Below, in pieces: positions 18,460-27,409 of a stretch of DNA of 64,000 bases. The translations under genes were made by a program, and so were the position numbers. Origin of the DNA: Stanieria sp964562685 (GTDB lineage Bacteria > Cyanobacteriota > Cyanobacteriia > Cyanobacteriales > Xenococcaceae). The notes beneath the pieces were generated by a model. That model was not told the DNA's origin. It ran no database searches and worked only from the letters and a program-made list of their open reading frames with translations. How positions within the stretch are numbered: position 1 is the first letter of the stretch; each line of letters begins with the position of its first letter. Where the stretch lies: the NCBI GenBank assembly GCA_964562685.1, contig CAZLUP010000006.1, positions 59,805-123,804 on the forward strand, read 5' to 3'.

Positions 18460-18487
18460 AAAAAACCGCCTTTAGATTTGGGCGGTC
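18460..18487 (-). terminator. rho-independent terminator after the DUF362 pseudogene
   Basis: On the minus strand CCGCC, a ten-base loop and GGCGG are followed by TTTTTTATTT. It lies 90 bp beyond the broken DUF362 gene and separates it from the nirA promoter region. Confidence 0.75.
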
Positions 18488-18574
18488 TGAATAAGCAATC
18501 GGAGGGTAATAATAGCTTAAGCTTTACTAGGCGTAGTTTGTGTAGCAAATTTGACTAAAATCCTCTTTTATTAA

Positions 18575-19647
18575 TCATTTTAAGGTATAAGTCTTGATTG
18601 GTTCTTGAATAAAGCGAATATAAAAATGTTTAAAAGTAGAACGAAGTACACGAGGTAAACCAAAATCAATCGGCATCAAAGCTTCGGGTAACTTCCAATC
18701 TTCAATCTGTAAATCTCTGGGATGTTTGTGAGGAAATTCTATTTGAGCTAAATCTGAACAACATCCTAACTTTGATTGCGCCACAATGGTAGGAACTAAT
18801 TCAGGATTGACATTTAAAATTTCTGCGATCGCTATGTCTAAGGCAAACACATCAGTCGATGCACCTAAAACACCTAATTGACGGGGTTCTCCACCACTAG
18901 GTCCATTCCCTTGATGACCAATGATCCCATCAACAATAGTTAAATTTGGCGCGATCGCTTTAGCTGTTTCGACTAGCATCTCACCAAAACGGTGGGCATC
19001 TTTACCTGCTTCCATGTGCCACCATGCCTTCATTTTACCTGGTACACAACCAAACAGATTTTTTACTCCCATAGTTACAGTTAGTTGCAGATGGGATTTG
19101 ATTTTAGGTAAGTTGATCACCACATCTGCATCCATAGCTTCTTTCGATAAACGCAAATGATCGAAATTGTTACTTTCGATTGGATAACGATGACCATGAA
19201 ATTCCACAATCGGTAAATTTAATTCTTCAACTAGAGGTAGATAACCATTTGCTTTGGCAACTCCTTTAGCACTACCAAAAGCTGGACTGTCCCCTAAAAA
19301 AGGTTTGCCACCAGCTTCTTGTACTAATATCAGGTTCGCTTAAACAGTTAAATGTGATGATTGATACGGGGACACGGGGATAAGGGGATACAGAGACGCG
19401 GAGAGAATTTATTTTAAGTGATTATCAGAACTTGATATAATTGGGCGACACAATAAACTATTTCAGGACGTGTAATACATTCCTTAGTCGGACGACTACC
19501 TGTTAATAAATTGGGCTTTAATAAAACGCGATCGCCTTCCTGAACAAAAGCTTGAATTCCCCCTAGAGGTTCAAGTAAAGATTGAATCTGATTACGTAAT
19601 TCTTTTAACTCGTAAGATTGAGCGCGGATCAAACTGACAGTATACAT
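18575..19647 (-). pseudogene. DUF362-family protein, split by a small inverted-repeat element
   Basis: The 5' part reads MYTVSLIRAQSYEL...LLKPNLLTG...EIVYCVAQL and then runs into the element. After the element the frame resumes as LVQEAGGKPFLGDSPAFGSAKGVAKANG and continues to the end through LPKIKSHLQLTVTMGVKNLFGCVPGK and VDGIIGHQGNGPSGGE, all typical of DUF362 proteins. The element adds a stop and, with its 3-bp target copy, 113 bp, which also shifts the frame. Removing those 113 bp rejoins CAATTA to GTACAAG and restores one reading frame of about 320 residues. DUF362 proteins are often iron-sulfur-associated but their role is mostly unknown. An internal ATG at 19207 could still give a 210-residue fragment. 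Confidence 0.85.
19328..19437. mobile_element. MITE-like element, copy 1, 110 bp, in the DUF362 gene
   Basis: The termini are inverted repeats (TATCAGGTTCGCTTAA at one end, TATCAAGTTCTGATAATCAC at the other, inward). The element is flanked on both sides by TAA (19325-19327 and 19438-19440), a probable 3-bp target duplication. The interior has five 8-bp units (GGGGACAC, GGGGATAA, GGGGATAC, AGAGACGC, GGAGAGAA). It encodes no protein and would need a transposase supplied in trans. Confidence 0.8.
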
Positions 19648-20011
19648 TAATATTTAACAAGAAAATTGCTACTCCAAAATAACTGTAGTAAAAAAATTAT
19701 TAGAAAATAATTCGGCTAGAAACAGATGTTTTAAATTTCACAATTAAAATCAAGCGATCGCTTTTATAACAAGACAAAGTTTAGGAATATCAGCTTGGAT
19801 GTAGATTTTGGAGTTAGAATCGCGAGCGCAGGTAATCATTCGATATCACTTTAAATCAATTTTCAATTAATACTCTTGCTATTTTCTGTAGTAAAGATAA
19901 GTAGTAAGGCAAAATTAAATACACTGGTGAAGAAAAAAAATAGGGAATAGGGAACAGGGAATAGCCATCACTCACTAGTTATCAGTTTGATTTTGAACTA
20001 TGAACTATGAA

Positions 20012-20242
20012 CTATTGTTTTGTGTAATTGATTCTGCCTATGTACTTAATTGTCTCTTCAATAAAATCATCTTCAAAAAGATAAAATAAAAAACGAACAA
20101 ATCTAAATAATTCTCTTTTTTTATAAATACCTAAGTAAGAAATATTTTGTTCTTGTTTTAAATAACGGATAAAATCTTTTAAAATAATGTAAAAGTTGAG
20201 CGGGTAAATAATAAGACAGCTAAAATGTTTAGTTGTGGTGGG
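20012..20242 (-). pseudogene. C-terminal remnant of an unidentified protein
   Basis: An open stretch of 76 codons without any ATG, GTG or TTG, ending at a TAG. It reads ...IYPLNFYIILKDFIRYL, then LGIYKKRELFRFVRFLFYLF and EDDFIEETIKYIGRIN. The residue pattern looks like real protein, not random AT-rich sequence, but no start is available, so it is probably the tail of a deleted gene. I cannot name the family. Confidence 0.35.
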
Positions 20243-20311
20243 CTATGGCGGACAAAAAATGATTAGATTGGCTTTTACAGATATCTCCGCCTAACCCAAC
20301 GGAAGGTTTAA

Positions 20312-20334
20312 ATGTCGGAGGTTTTCTCCGACAT
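20312..20334. repeat. strong 9-bp palindrome
   Basis: ATGTCGGAG, loop GTTTT, CTCCGACAT. A second pair (GGCGGA near 20247, TCCGCC near 20286) lies beside it. No T-tract follows toward metK's downstream side, so it is not a clear terminator. It may be the end of a lost insertion sequence. Confidence 0.5.
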
Positions 20335-20393
20335 CACGTCCTCCCCTCCTTAAAGATTTAAGCTTGGTTTGACAAAAAATCTCTAATTAATAA

Positions 20394-21647
20394 TTAAGCC
20401 ACTGTACTAGAAAGAGACTCCTGTTTGAGTAATTCAGCTTTGTCAGTTTTTTCCCAAGGTAAATCTAAATCAGTTCTACCAAAATGACCGTAAGCAGCCA
20501 CATCTTGATAGAAACGACCACCTCTTTCAGAAGGTAAACGACGCATATTCAAAGCCTGAATAATCCCAGCAGGACGAAATTCAAAATATTCTTTAACTAG
20601 CGTCAAAAGTTTTTCTTCTGAAACTTTACCTGTTCCAAAAGTTTCTATAAAAATACTTACAGGTCTTGCTACACCAATCGCATAACTGACTTGTACCTCG
20701 CACTTGTCAGCCAAACCAGCAGCGACAATATTTTTTGCTACATAACGACAAGCGTAAGAAGCACTGCGGTCTACTTTAGTAGGGTCTTTACCAGAAAAAG
20801 CACCACCACCGTGACGAGAATAACCACCATAAGTATCAACAATGATTTTTCTGCCTGTTAAACCAGAATCTCCTTGAGGACCACCAATCACAAATTTACC
20901 CGTAGGATTAACCAAAAAACGGGTATTTTGGTCTGGTTTAACACTCAAATCTCCAAAAACAGGCTGAACTACTGCTTCCCACAGGTCTGTTTTAATTTTA
21001 TTTTGAACTGCACTACCTTCCGTAATTTCGCCAATAATTTCGGTATGTTGAGTAGAAATTAAAATTGTATCAATGCCAATGGGTTGTCCATCTTCATAAA
21101 TTACAGAAACCTGAGTTTTGCCATCAGGACGCAAATAAGCTAATTCCCCAGTTTTACGTACTGCTGCTAAACGCCGAGACATCCGATGAGCTAAACTAAT
21201 CGGCATAGGCATTAGTTCAGGAGTTTCATTGCAGGCAAAACCAAACATAATGCCTTGATCTCCTGCGCCAATTCGATCTAACTCATCTTCACTAAGTTGT
21301 TCACGCTGTTCTTGAGCAGCAGTTACCCCCTGAGCAATATCTGGAGATTGTTCATCAAGGGCGATTAAAACAGAGCAACTATTGGCCGCAAAACCATTTT
21401 CAGCATCAACGTAGCCGATTTCTGCAATTTTCTTGCGAGCTAAATCAACATAGTTAACGTGAGCTTTAGTAGTAATTTCTCCTGTAATTAGCACTAAACC
21501 TGTATTAACTACAACTTCTGCTGCAATTCGACTCGATTGATCTTCTGATAGTAAAGCATCGACAATAGTATCAGAAATCTGATCGCAAATTTTATCGGGA
21601 TGACCTTCGGTGACAGATTCCGAGGTAAATAAATAACGACGGGACAA
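20394..21647 (-). CDS. metK: S-adenosylmethionine synthase MetK
   Basis: A 417-residue cytosolic enzyme making SAM from methionine and ATP. It has the family landmarks SVTEGHPDKICDQISD, the GAGDQGIMFGFAC loop and GGGAFSGKDPTKVDRSASY. The start is a TTG: TGAGG lies seven bases upstream and translation then begins at the family-typical SRRYLFTSESV. The gene stands alone. Only 76 bp separate it from the HAD gene upstream, and I see no SAM riboswitch there. Confidence 0.97.
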   Translation of the reverse strand: MSRRYLFTSESVTEGHPDKICDQISDTIVDALLSEDQSSRIAAEVVVNTGLVLITGEITTKAHVNYVDLARKKIAEIGYVDAENGFAANSCSVLIALDEQSPDIAQGVTAAQEQREQLSEDELDRIGAGDQGIMFGFACNETPELMPMPISLAHRMSRRLAAVRKTGELAYLRPDGKTQVSVIYEDGQPIGIDTILISTQHTEIIGEITEGSAVQNKIKTDLWEAVVQPVFGDLSVKPDQNTRFLVNPTGKFVIGGPQGDSGLTGRKIIVDTYGGYSRHGGGAFSGKDPTKVDRSASYACRYVAKNIVAAGLADKCEVQVSYAIGVARPVSIFIETFGTGKVSEEKLLTLVKEYFEFRPAGIIQALNMRRLPSERGGRFYQDVAAYGHFGRTDLDLPWEKTDKAELLKQESLSSTVA

Positions 21648-21723
21648 CTATATTACCTCACGTAAATACAAAAAGAACATAATCTTTAATTAGGTTAACC
21701 TTATATAATAATGGTTAAATTGA

Positions 21724-22464
21724 TTAATGCAAAACTTGAATTTGTTCCCAACTTGTGATCGCTACGTCGGCTGCTGCTAAATGAGTATCATCAGAAGCAT
21801 TCCAAGCAATTCCAATTGTACCCGCTGCACCTGCTGCTTGAGCCATATTTATATCTCCTTGTGAGTCTCCAATCATGACAGTGCTATTAGGTTCAACTTC
21901 TAATCTTTGACAAGCTTGAATAAATAATTGGGGATCGGGTTTAGTTAATCCTTGATCTGCACCCATCGCTAGTTGAATGTAATCGGATAGTCGATGAGTT
22001 GTCAAAAATTGCTCTACCTGAGCCGTAGAATCAGCAGAAAGGATTGCCAATTTGAACCCAGCTTCTGATAGTAGTTTAATTATTTCTAAACTGCTTGGAA
22101 ACATAGGAGCATTAACCGCAGTTTTCTGACAATATCGATCCGCTTCAATGAAAGCATTAGCTGCAATTTGTTTTGATTTAAACCAACTACATCCAGTTTC
22201 TGCAATATAAGCAGCAGCAGCAATTTGGTTTTCTTGACGGCTTCCCACTGCCATTAATCCTGTGGGATCGAGCAGATTCTTGTCAATTCCAAAAGCCATC
22301 AATAAAGGTTCACCAATCCCAGGAATTTGAGCATCAATAATCCGCGCTCTGGTAATACCTAACTCTCTTAAAAAATTATAAGAGTTTTCTAAAGTACCAT
22401 CTTTATCAAAAATAATGGCTTGAATATTATTCCAGGCGCGATCGCCACATTTAATGGTGACCAA
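21724..22464 (-). CDS. HAD-superfamily phosphatase, phosphoglycolate phosphatase-like
   Basis: A hydrolase of about 246 residues with the four HAD motifs: the nucleophile block IIFDKDGTL, Ser in LAILSADS, Lys in GLTKPDPQLF and the acidic block MIGDSQGDINMA. The cap domain is of the small helical type found in phosphoglycolate phosphatase-like enzymes. The substrate cannot be told. The N-terminal start is uncertain: AGGAGA precedes a TTG giving LVTIKCGDRAW, which I use. A TTG seven codons earlier would place that ribosome site inside the gene. Confidence 0.85.
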   Translation of the reverse strand: MVTIKCGDRAWNNIQAIIFDKDGTLENSYNFLRELGITRARIIDAQIPGIGEPLLMAFGIDKNLLDPTGLMAVGSRQENQIAAAAYIAETGCSWFKSKQIAANAFIEADRYCQKTAVNAPMFPSSLEIIKLLSEAGFKLAILSADSTAQVEQFLTTHRLSDYIQLAMGADQGLTKPDPQLFIQACQRLEVEPNSTVMIGDSQGDINMAQAAGAAGTIGIAWNASDDTHLAAADVAITSWEQIQVLH

Positions 22465-22494
22465 AAATTTATTTCTCCTCTTCAAAAAATTTTA

Positions 22495-22519
22495 ATAAAA
22501 AAAGAGGGATCGATCCCTC
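22495..22519 (-). terminator. terminator of rps1
   Basis: A perfect 16-bp palindrome, GAGGGATCGATCCCTC, followed on the minus strand by seven T residues. It lies 38 bp after the rps1 stop and ends that transcript before the HAD gene. Confidence 0.85.
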
Positions 22520-22557
22520 ACTTATTTTTACAATAACTTTAATCTAAAATTGATTTT

Positions 22558-23556
22558 TTATTCTTCTACAGCAGCAACCATTTCTTCTTCAGAAAATTCT
22601 TCAGTTGCATCCACTGCTGCGATCGCTTCTTCCCCTTCTAAGGTTAACCCTTGGGCTTCAGCTAGTAGCTTCTGACGGTATTTTTCAGCCATTTCTTCTG
22701 CTTTTTCAAATACCAAATCTCGATTCTTCAACATATCCCCTGCTTCAGGTTCAAGTTGTTTCGTAGACAAAGAAATACGACCTCTTTCTGCGTCTAAGTC
22801 AATAATCATTACTTTCAGTTCATCATTGACGTTGAAAACACTATGAGGTGTATCAATATGGTCGTGAGAAATTTCTGAAATGTGTAGCAAACCACTCACG
22901 CCACCAATATCGATAAAGGCACCATAAGGCTTGATTCCACGAACTGAGCCTCTGACAACTTGACCGACTTCTAAACCATTCATTTTCCGTTCGACTAATG
23001 CTCGACGATGGCTTAAAACAAGACGATTACGTTCTTCATCTACTTCTAAAAACTTCAGTGGTAAATCTTGTCCTACTAGATCTTCTTTAGCCTCTTTAGC
23101 ACTAATATGAGAACCTGGAATAAAACCTCGTAATCCTTCAATTCTCACTAATGCACCACCTCGATTAGTTGCGAAGACGTTCGAGCGTACGGTAGCATCT
23201 TCCTGTTGAAGTTGTCTAACTCTTTCCCAAGCACGCATATACTCGATACGACGAATCGAAAGAGTCAATTGTCCATCTTCATTTTCATCGGTGAGAATAA
23301 AAAATTCCCTTGTTTCATTGGGCTGGAGTACTTCGGCAGGATCGTCGACTCTGTTAATCGACATTTCTTGTATAGGAATATAGGCAGCTGTTTTAGCACC
23401 AATGTCAATCAGAGCGCCTTTAGGTTCTACGCTAAACACTGTTCCTGGAACAACATCTCCAGGGCTAAAATGATAATCATACCGATCTAAAAGGGCAGCA
23501 AAATCCTCGTGTGTAAAACCAATATCTCTTGTGACGTTTTCTTTCTGATTGATCAT
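22558..23556 (-). CDS. rpsA: 30S ribosomal protein S1
   Basis: A 332-residue protein with three S1 RNA-binding repeats (about residues 33-103, 120-190 and 205-275). The third is the clearest (GQVVRGSVRGIKPYGAFIDIGGVSGLLHISEIS). Three-repeat S1 proteins of this length are normal in cyanobacteria and chloroplasts, compared with six repeats in enteric bacteria. The acidic C-terminal tail (EEAIAAVDATEEFSEEEM) is also typical. AAGGA lies upstream of the ATG. Confidence 0.95.
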   Translation of the reverse strand: MINQKENVTRDIGFTHEDFAALLDRYDYHFSPGDVVPGTVFSVEPKGALIDIGAKTAAYIPIQEMSINRVDDPAEVLQPNETREFFILTDENEDGQLTLSIRRIEYMRAWERVRQLQQEDATVRSNVFATNRGGALVRIEGLRGFIPGSHISAKEAKEDLVGQDLPLKFLEVDEERNRLVLSHRRALVERKMNGLEVGQVVRGSVRGIKPYGAFIDIGGVSGLLHISEISHDHIDTPHSVFNVNDELKVMIIDLDAERGRISLSTKQLEPEAGDMLKNRDLVFEKAEEMAEKYRQKLLAEAQGLTLEGEEAIAAVDATEEFSEEEMVAAVEE

Positions 23557-23985
23557 GTGTGTTTATTGTCCTTGTGATTATTATCTCCTTGGTTAGCGTG
23601 CCTCCTGCTGATGTACACTCACTTTATACTGTGCAGCCTACACCTACATTGAGTTTTTTACCAACTTCTCTATCCCAACAACATTGGAGAACGATATATA
23701 AAGTAATAGTTTGTACTCAATGAGAAGAATTGTAGCCAAACTCTATTTCCCTATCTTACCTTGTTCTGAAATTCATAACAGTCTTTGATAAGCATTTTAA
23801 AATTTAGCAGGATGTGTGCTGGCATTGGCTAATTAGCCTTGATGTCAGATAGTTCTACTCATCTAACTGATAAAGTAGAAACACAGATCTACCATCATAT
23901 CCTAAAAATAACAGTTTTTAATCTTTATTTTTGTCAACGCTCTAACCTTAGACAACAATTTGCCTCAACTAATCTCAGTAATTGA
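23557..23985. other. nrdR-rps1 intergenic region with probable rps1 promoter
   Basis: A 429-bp gap with no gene. On the minus strand TATAAA (23628-23623) could be the rps1 -10 box, about 65 bases before the ATG. The rest shows no clear structure. Confidence 0.4.
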
Positions 23986-24522
23986 TTAAGAAATGCAATC
24001 CAATAAAGGAGTTGAAGTATTTTGCTGTTCTAAATTTTGCCAGATTTTATCGTTTTCTGAATTTTGTAAATCTTCTTTTTGTAAGTGATTAAGAGTTTCA
24101 ACAAAATCTTTAATGCCTTTAAACTTACGATAAACTGAAGCAAAGCGGACATAAGCTACTTCGTTTTCCTGACGTAAATATTTCAAGACTAGTTCACCGA
24201 TTTCATTGGTACTAAACTCTCTTTCAAAACTTTGTTGTAATTGAGCTTCTATTTCATCTACAATTGCTTCAATTCTTTTGTAAGTTATTTCGGTTTTTTC
24301 ACAAGCTCGAATCATTCCCCTAATTAATTTAGAACGATCAAATGATTCTCTACTACCATCTCTTTTGATTACCGTAATTGGTACAAATTCAATCCTTTCA
24401 TAAGTTGTAAAACGATGCTTACAGCGTAAACATTCTCTTCTTCTGCGAATACTTTGCCCACCTTCTGTAGAACGAGATTCTAAAACTCGACTTTCGGTAC
24501 TTTGGCAATAGGGACATTGCAT
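23986..24522 (-). CDS. nrdR: transcriptional repressor NrdR
   Basis: About 178 residues. The N-terminal zinc ribbon MQCPYCQSTESRVLESRSTEGGQSIRRRRECLRCKHRFTTYERIE has two CxxC pairs. The following ATP-cone runs VIKRDGSRESFDRSKLIRGMIRACEK...YVRFASVYRKFKGIKDFV. NrdR represses ribonucleotide reductase genes in response to dATP/ATP. The C-terminal 35 residues after the cone are variable. I use the ATG at MQCPYC, since an upstream TTG adds only four unconserved residues. The gene follows psbB-psbT on the same strand, a common cyanobacterial order. Confidence 0.95.
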   Translation of the reverse strand: MQCPYCQSTESRVLESRSTEGGQSIRRRRECLRCKHRFTTYERIEFVPITVIKRDGSRESFDRSKLIRGMIRACEKTEITYKRIEAIVDEIEAQLQQSFEREFSTNEIGELVLKYLRQENEVAYVRFASVYRKFKGIKDFVETLNHLQKEDLQNSENDKIWQNLEQQNTSTPLLDCIS

Positions 24523-24612
24523 GATAGCTACCAATCTAAACTACCGTCAGACTCCAATTTAGTTTTGTTTATTTAGATTGCCTAAGCAATTAGTAATTTA
24601 TTAAAACAAAAT

Positions 24613-24670
24613 CTGAGCCGTAATTATATCTTACTTCTACCTAGAAGATAAAAAGTAAAAAACGGCTCAG
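24613..24670 (-). terminator. terminator of psbB-psbT
   Basis: CTGAGCCGT and ACGGCTCAG form a 9-bp stem around an inner CTTCT/AGAAG hairpin. On the minus strand ATTTTGTTTTAAT follows. It lies 44 bp after the psbT stop. Confidence 0.7.
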
Positions 24671-24713
24671 GCTATTTAAGCAAATTAAAACTGTTTAGTT
24701 TTGATTAAGTTGT

Positions 24714-24809
24714 TTATTTTTCAATGCGAGGAGGTTCGCGAAATGCTATGGCAAAGAATAAAACAGCTAATGCCATAGTTAAAATTAAAATATATGCAAC
24801 GCTTTCCAT
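24714..24809 (-). CDS. psbT: photosystem II protein PsbT
   Basis: A 31-residue single-helix thylakoid protein, MESVAYILILTMALAVLFFA then IAFREPPRIEK. The sequence is the typical cyanobacterial PsbT: one membrane helix and the basic FREPPRI tail. PsbT sits at the photosystem II dimer interface. It lies after psbB on the same strand, the standard cyanobacterial and chloroplast arrangement. Confidence 0.97.
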   Translation of the reverse strand: MESVAYILILTMALAVLFFAIAFREPPRIEK

Positions 24810-24837
24810 GGTAAAAATTTCCTAATTGCGTCAACAC

Positions 24838-24878
24838 GGTGGTTGGACAATCGGAGGAAACCTTCGAGTCCTCCACCG
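24838..24878 (-). other. psbB-psbT intercistronic RNA structure with overlapping stems
   Basis: CGGTGG (24838-24843) can pair with CCACCG (24873-24878), and GGAGGA (24853-24858) with TCCTCC (24869-24874). The right arms share bases, so the two stems overlap. No T-tract follows, so it is not a terminator. A role in processing or stabilising the psbB-psbT RNA is a guess. Confidence 0.45.
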
Positions 24879-25041
24879 TTAATTAATAGTGTATCAAGAA
24901 AACAATCTAGTAGTTGTCTGGCAGACTAAGCTAATCATTATTTTTTCTAAAACTGAGAGAGAAGTAAGCTAAACAATCAAGCTTATGACTTACTACTCTC
25001 CCCATATTAGTAGGTATTAATCTGACAACAGAAAACCCATT

Positions 25042-26574
25042 TTAAATAGGTTGTCCGCGACGAGTACTTTTATCCCCAACTTTTTGATAAAAGCCCCATT
25101 CTACTTGTTCTTCTTCTAAATCGGGATCGATACCAGCAAACACATCTCGATAAAGAGTACGAGAACCATGCCAAATATGACCAAAGAAGAATAATAAGGC
25201 AAAGCAAGCATGACCAAAGGTGAACCATCCTCTGGGACTCGTGCGGAATACACCATCAGAGTTTAAGGTTTCCGTATCAAAAGCAAAAGCTTCCCCTAAC
25301 TGAGCTTTACGAGCATATTTTTTAACGACAAAAGGATCGTCAAAGGTTTGTCCGTCTAAGGCACCGCCATAGAAAGAAACGGTAACACCAGCTTGTTCAA
25401 CACTTAGTTTGGATTCAGCACGACGGAAAGGAATATCTGCTCGAACTACACCATCAGAATCAGTTAGAACAACAGGGAAAGTTTCAAAGAAGTTAGGCAT
25501 CCGACGAACGCTTAACTCTCTTCCTTCATTATCTTTAAAGACTGGGTGTCCTAACCATTCTTGAGCAATTCCATCGCCACTATTCATTGCTCCAGTACGG
25601 AATAATCCACCTTTAGCAGGACTATTACCGACATAGTCGTAGAAGGCTAGTTTTTCAGGAATTTTTGACCAAGCTTCAGAAAGTGTATCGCCAGCAGACA
25701 GGTTCTCTTCTACACGACGTTGAATTTCTGTTTGGAAATAGCTTTGATCCCATTGATAGCGAGTAGGACCAAATAACTCTATGGGAGTTGTAGCACTTCC
25801 GTACCACATAGTTCCTGCAACTACAAAAGCAGCAAAGAAAACAGCAGCAATACTACTAGAAAGTACGGTTTCAATGTTACCCATTCTCAATGCTCGATAT
25901 AACCTTTCTGGCGGACGAACACTGAGGTGGAATAAACCAGCGATAATTCCAACAACTCCGGCAGCAATATGGTGAGCTACTATACCTCCTGGATTAAAAG
26001 GATTAAATCCAGCCGGTCCCCATTCAGGTGCTACTGGTTGAATGTGACCAGTTAGTCCATAAGCATCGGATACCCACATCCCAGGTCCCCAAAGACCAGT
26101 TAAATGGAAAGCTCCAAAACCAAAGCAGAGTAAACCAGATAAGAACAAGTGAATCCCAAACATTTTGGGCAAATCAAGCGCAGGTTGACCAGTGCGGGTA
26201 TCTTGGAATAGTTCTAAATCCCAATAAACCCAGTGCCAAACTGCTGCCAGGAACAACAAACCAGATAAGACGATGTGCGCAGCAGCAACGCCTTCAAAAG
26301 ACCAAAAACCTGGATTAACTCCAGTTTCTCCAGTAACGCTCCAGCCACCCCAAGAGCCAGTAACGCCTAGGCGTGCCATAAATGGTAGTACAAACATACC
26401 TTGACGCCACATGGGGTTGAGTACGGGATCGCTAGGATCAAAAAGAGCTAGCTCATAAAGAGCCATAGAACCTGCCCATCCTGCTACAAGAGCAGTATGC
26501 ATCAGGTGTACGGATATTAGACGTCCTGGATCGTTAAGGACGACTGTATGGACTCGATACCAAGGTAGTCCCAT
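25042..26574 (-). CDS. psbB: photosystem II CP47 chlorophyll-binding protein PsbB
   Basis: A 510-residue core antenna protein with six membrane helices and a large lumenal loop. It begins MGLPWYRVHTVVLNDPGRLISVHLMHTALVAGWAGSMALYELA and carries many chlorophyll-ligating His residues (for example AAHIVLSG and FHLSVRPPERLYRALR). AGGAGG precedes the ATG. Length and ends match the family, and psbT follows. The promoter should lie in the 294 bp upstream, where I see no obvious consensus. Confidence 0.99.
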   Translation of the reverse strand: MGLPWYRVHTVVLNDPGRLISVHLMHTALVAGWAGSMALYELALFDPSDPVLNPMWRQGMFVLPFMARLGVTGSWGGWSVTGETGVNPGFWSFEGVAAAHIVLSGLLFLAAVWHWVYWDLELFQDTRTGQPALDLPKMFGIHLFLSGLLCFGFGAFHLTGLWGPGMWVSDAYGLTGHIQPVAPEWGPAGFNPFNPGGIVAHHIAAGVVGIIAGLFHLSVRPPERLYRALRMGNIETVLSSSIAAVFFAAFVVAGTMWYGSATTPIELFGPTRYQWDQSYFQTEIQRRVEENLSAGDTLSEAWSKIPEKLAFYDYVGNSPAKGGLFRTGAMNSGDGIAQEWLGHPVFKDNEGRELSVRRMPNFFETFPVVLTDSDGVVRADIPFRRAESKLSVEQAGVTVSFYGGALDGQTFDDPFVVKKYARKAQLGEAFAFDTETLNSDGVFRTSPRGWFTFGHACFALLFFFGHIWHGSRTLYRDVFAGIDPDLEEEQVEWGFYQKVGDKSTRRGQPI

Positions 26575-26868
26575 TGACTACGCTCCTCCTGTTGAGTGTT
26601 TTTGTCTACTTAGACTTTTTTTATCTGTAGGTTGGTTTATACACTAATCTCTTAACCTGAAAACAGGATTTTGATGGTCAAATTCACCTGGTTTAAATGT
26701 AAGACTAGGTTATTTTTGACTGGATCAAAATGCAAGAGTTTAGACCTATCAAGGATGCCTTGAAATTTCTGTTTATTTAAAGAAGTGTAACTATTGTTAG
26801 AACCTATTGCAAGAGTTATGAATTCTGATCGCACAAAGGTTAAGAATTATTACAAAACAACATTAAAG

Positions 26869-27195
26869 TTATGGTGTATTTTGATTTGAGGCTGAGTTAA
26901 CTACAATTTCTGATTGATCTAGAATTTCAATCGCTTGCTCGGCGGTGATTAGACGTTTTAAAACTACTTGTCCGATAGTTGGGGAAGCTCCATTAAGATT
27001 TTGGCTGGGCTTGACTTCGATCATAATGACAGCATCCTCTACTTGATAAAGCCATAGAGTTTCTTGTTGTTGAACAATTCTACAATTAAGACGTTTAATT
27101 TGTGGTCTACGTCTCCAACTGTTTTCATCCCAAAGTCCGCCGAATTCCCAGACTCTGCTATAAGTCCATCCATCTGATAGAAAAAAGTATTTCAC
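26869..27195 (-). CDS. conserved cyanobacterial protein of unknown function
   Basis: A 108-residue soluble protein with a GTG start, beginning MKYFFLSDGWTYSRVWEFGGLWDE. It has a run of charged and aromatic residues (NSWRRRPQIKRLN; LWLYQVEDAVIMIEVKP) and the helix TAEQAIEILDQSE. I recall similar proteins in other cyanobacteria but no characterised function. It is upstream of psbB on the same strand but separated by about 290 bp, so it is probably not in its operon. Confidence 0.65.
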   Translation of the reverse strand: MKYFFLSDGWTYSRVWEFGGLWDENSWRRRPQIKRLNCRIVQQQETLWLYQVEDAVIMIEVKPSQNLNGASPTIGQVVLKRLITAEQAIEILDQSEIVVNSASNQNTP

Positions 27196-27409
27196 TTTAG
27201 ATATTTACTGAGTGAGACTATAGTTAAGAGCAAGTAATAAATTTAACTTATCTGAATATTAAGCATAATAAGGTAGTTTTTGAAAAAAATAATTAATTAT
27301 AAGTATTAATCAAGGTAAAAAATAAGAAATACTAACAAGTTGTAAAATTTTTAAATTTATACCTTGTTTTTAATAATTGAAATTATCACGAAAACTATAT
27401 GTATTTTTT

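Noticed and set aside
21648..21723. SAM riboswitch upstream of metK
   Set aside because: Only 76 bp are available, with no paired elements beyond the ribosome site.
24853..24878. tRNA T-arm-like stretch (CCTTCGAGTCCTCC) between psbT and psbB
   Set aside because: Only about 45 bases of structure; no anticodon or D arm and no acceptor stem of seven pairs.
26652..26834. 60-codon minus-strand frame upstream of psbB
   Set aside because: No ribosome site, unremarkable composition, and it occupies the likely psbB promoter region.
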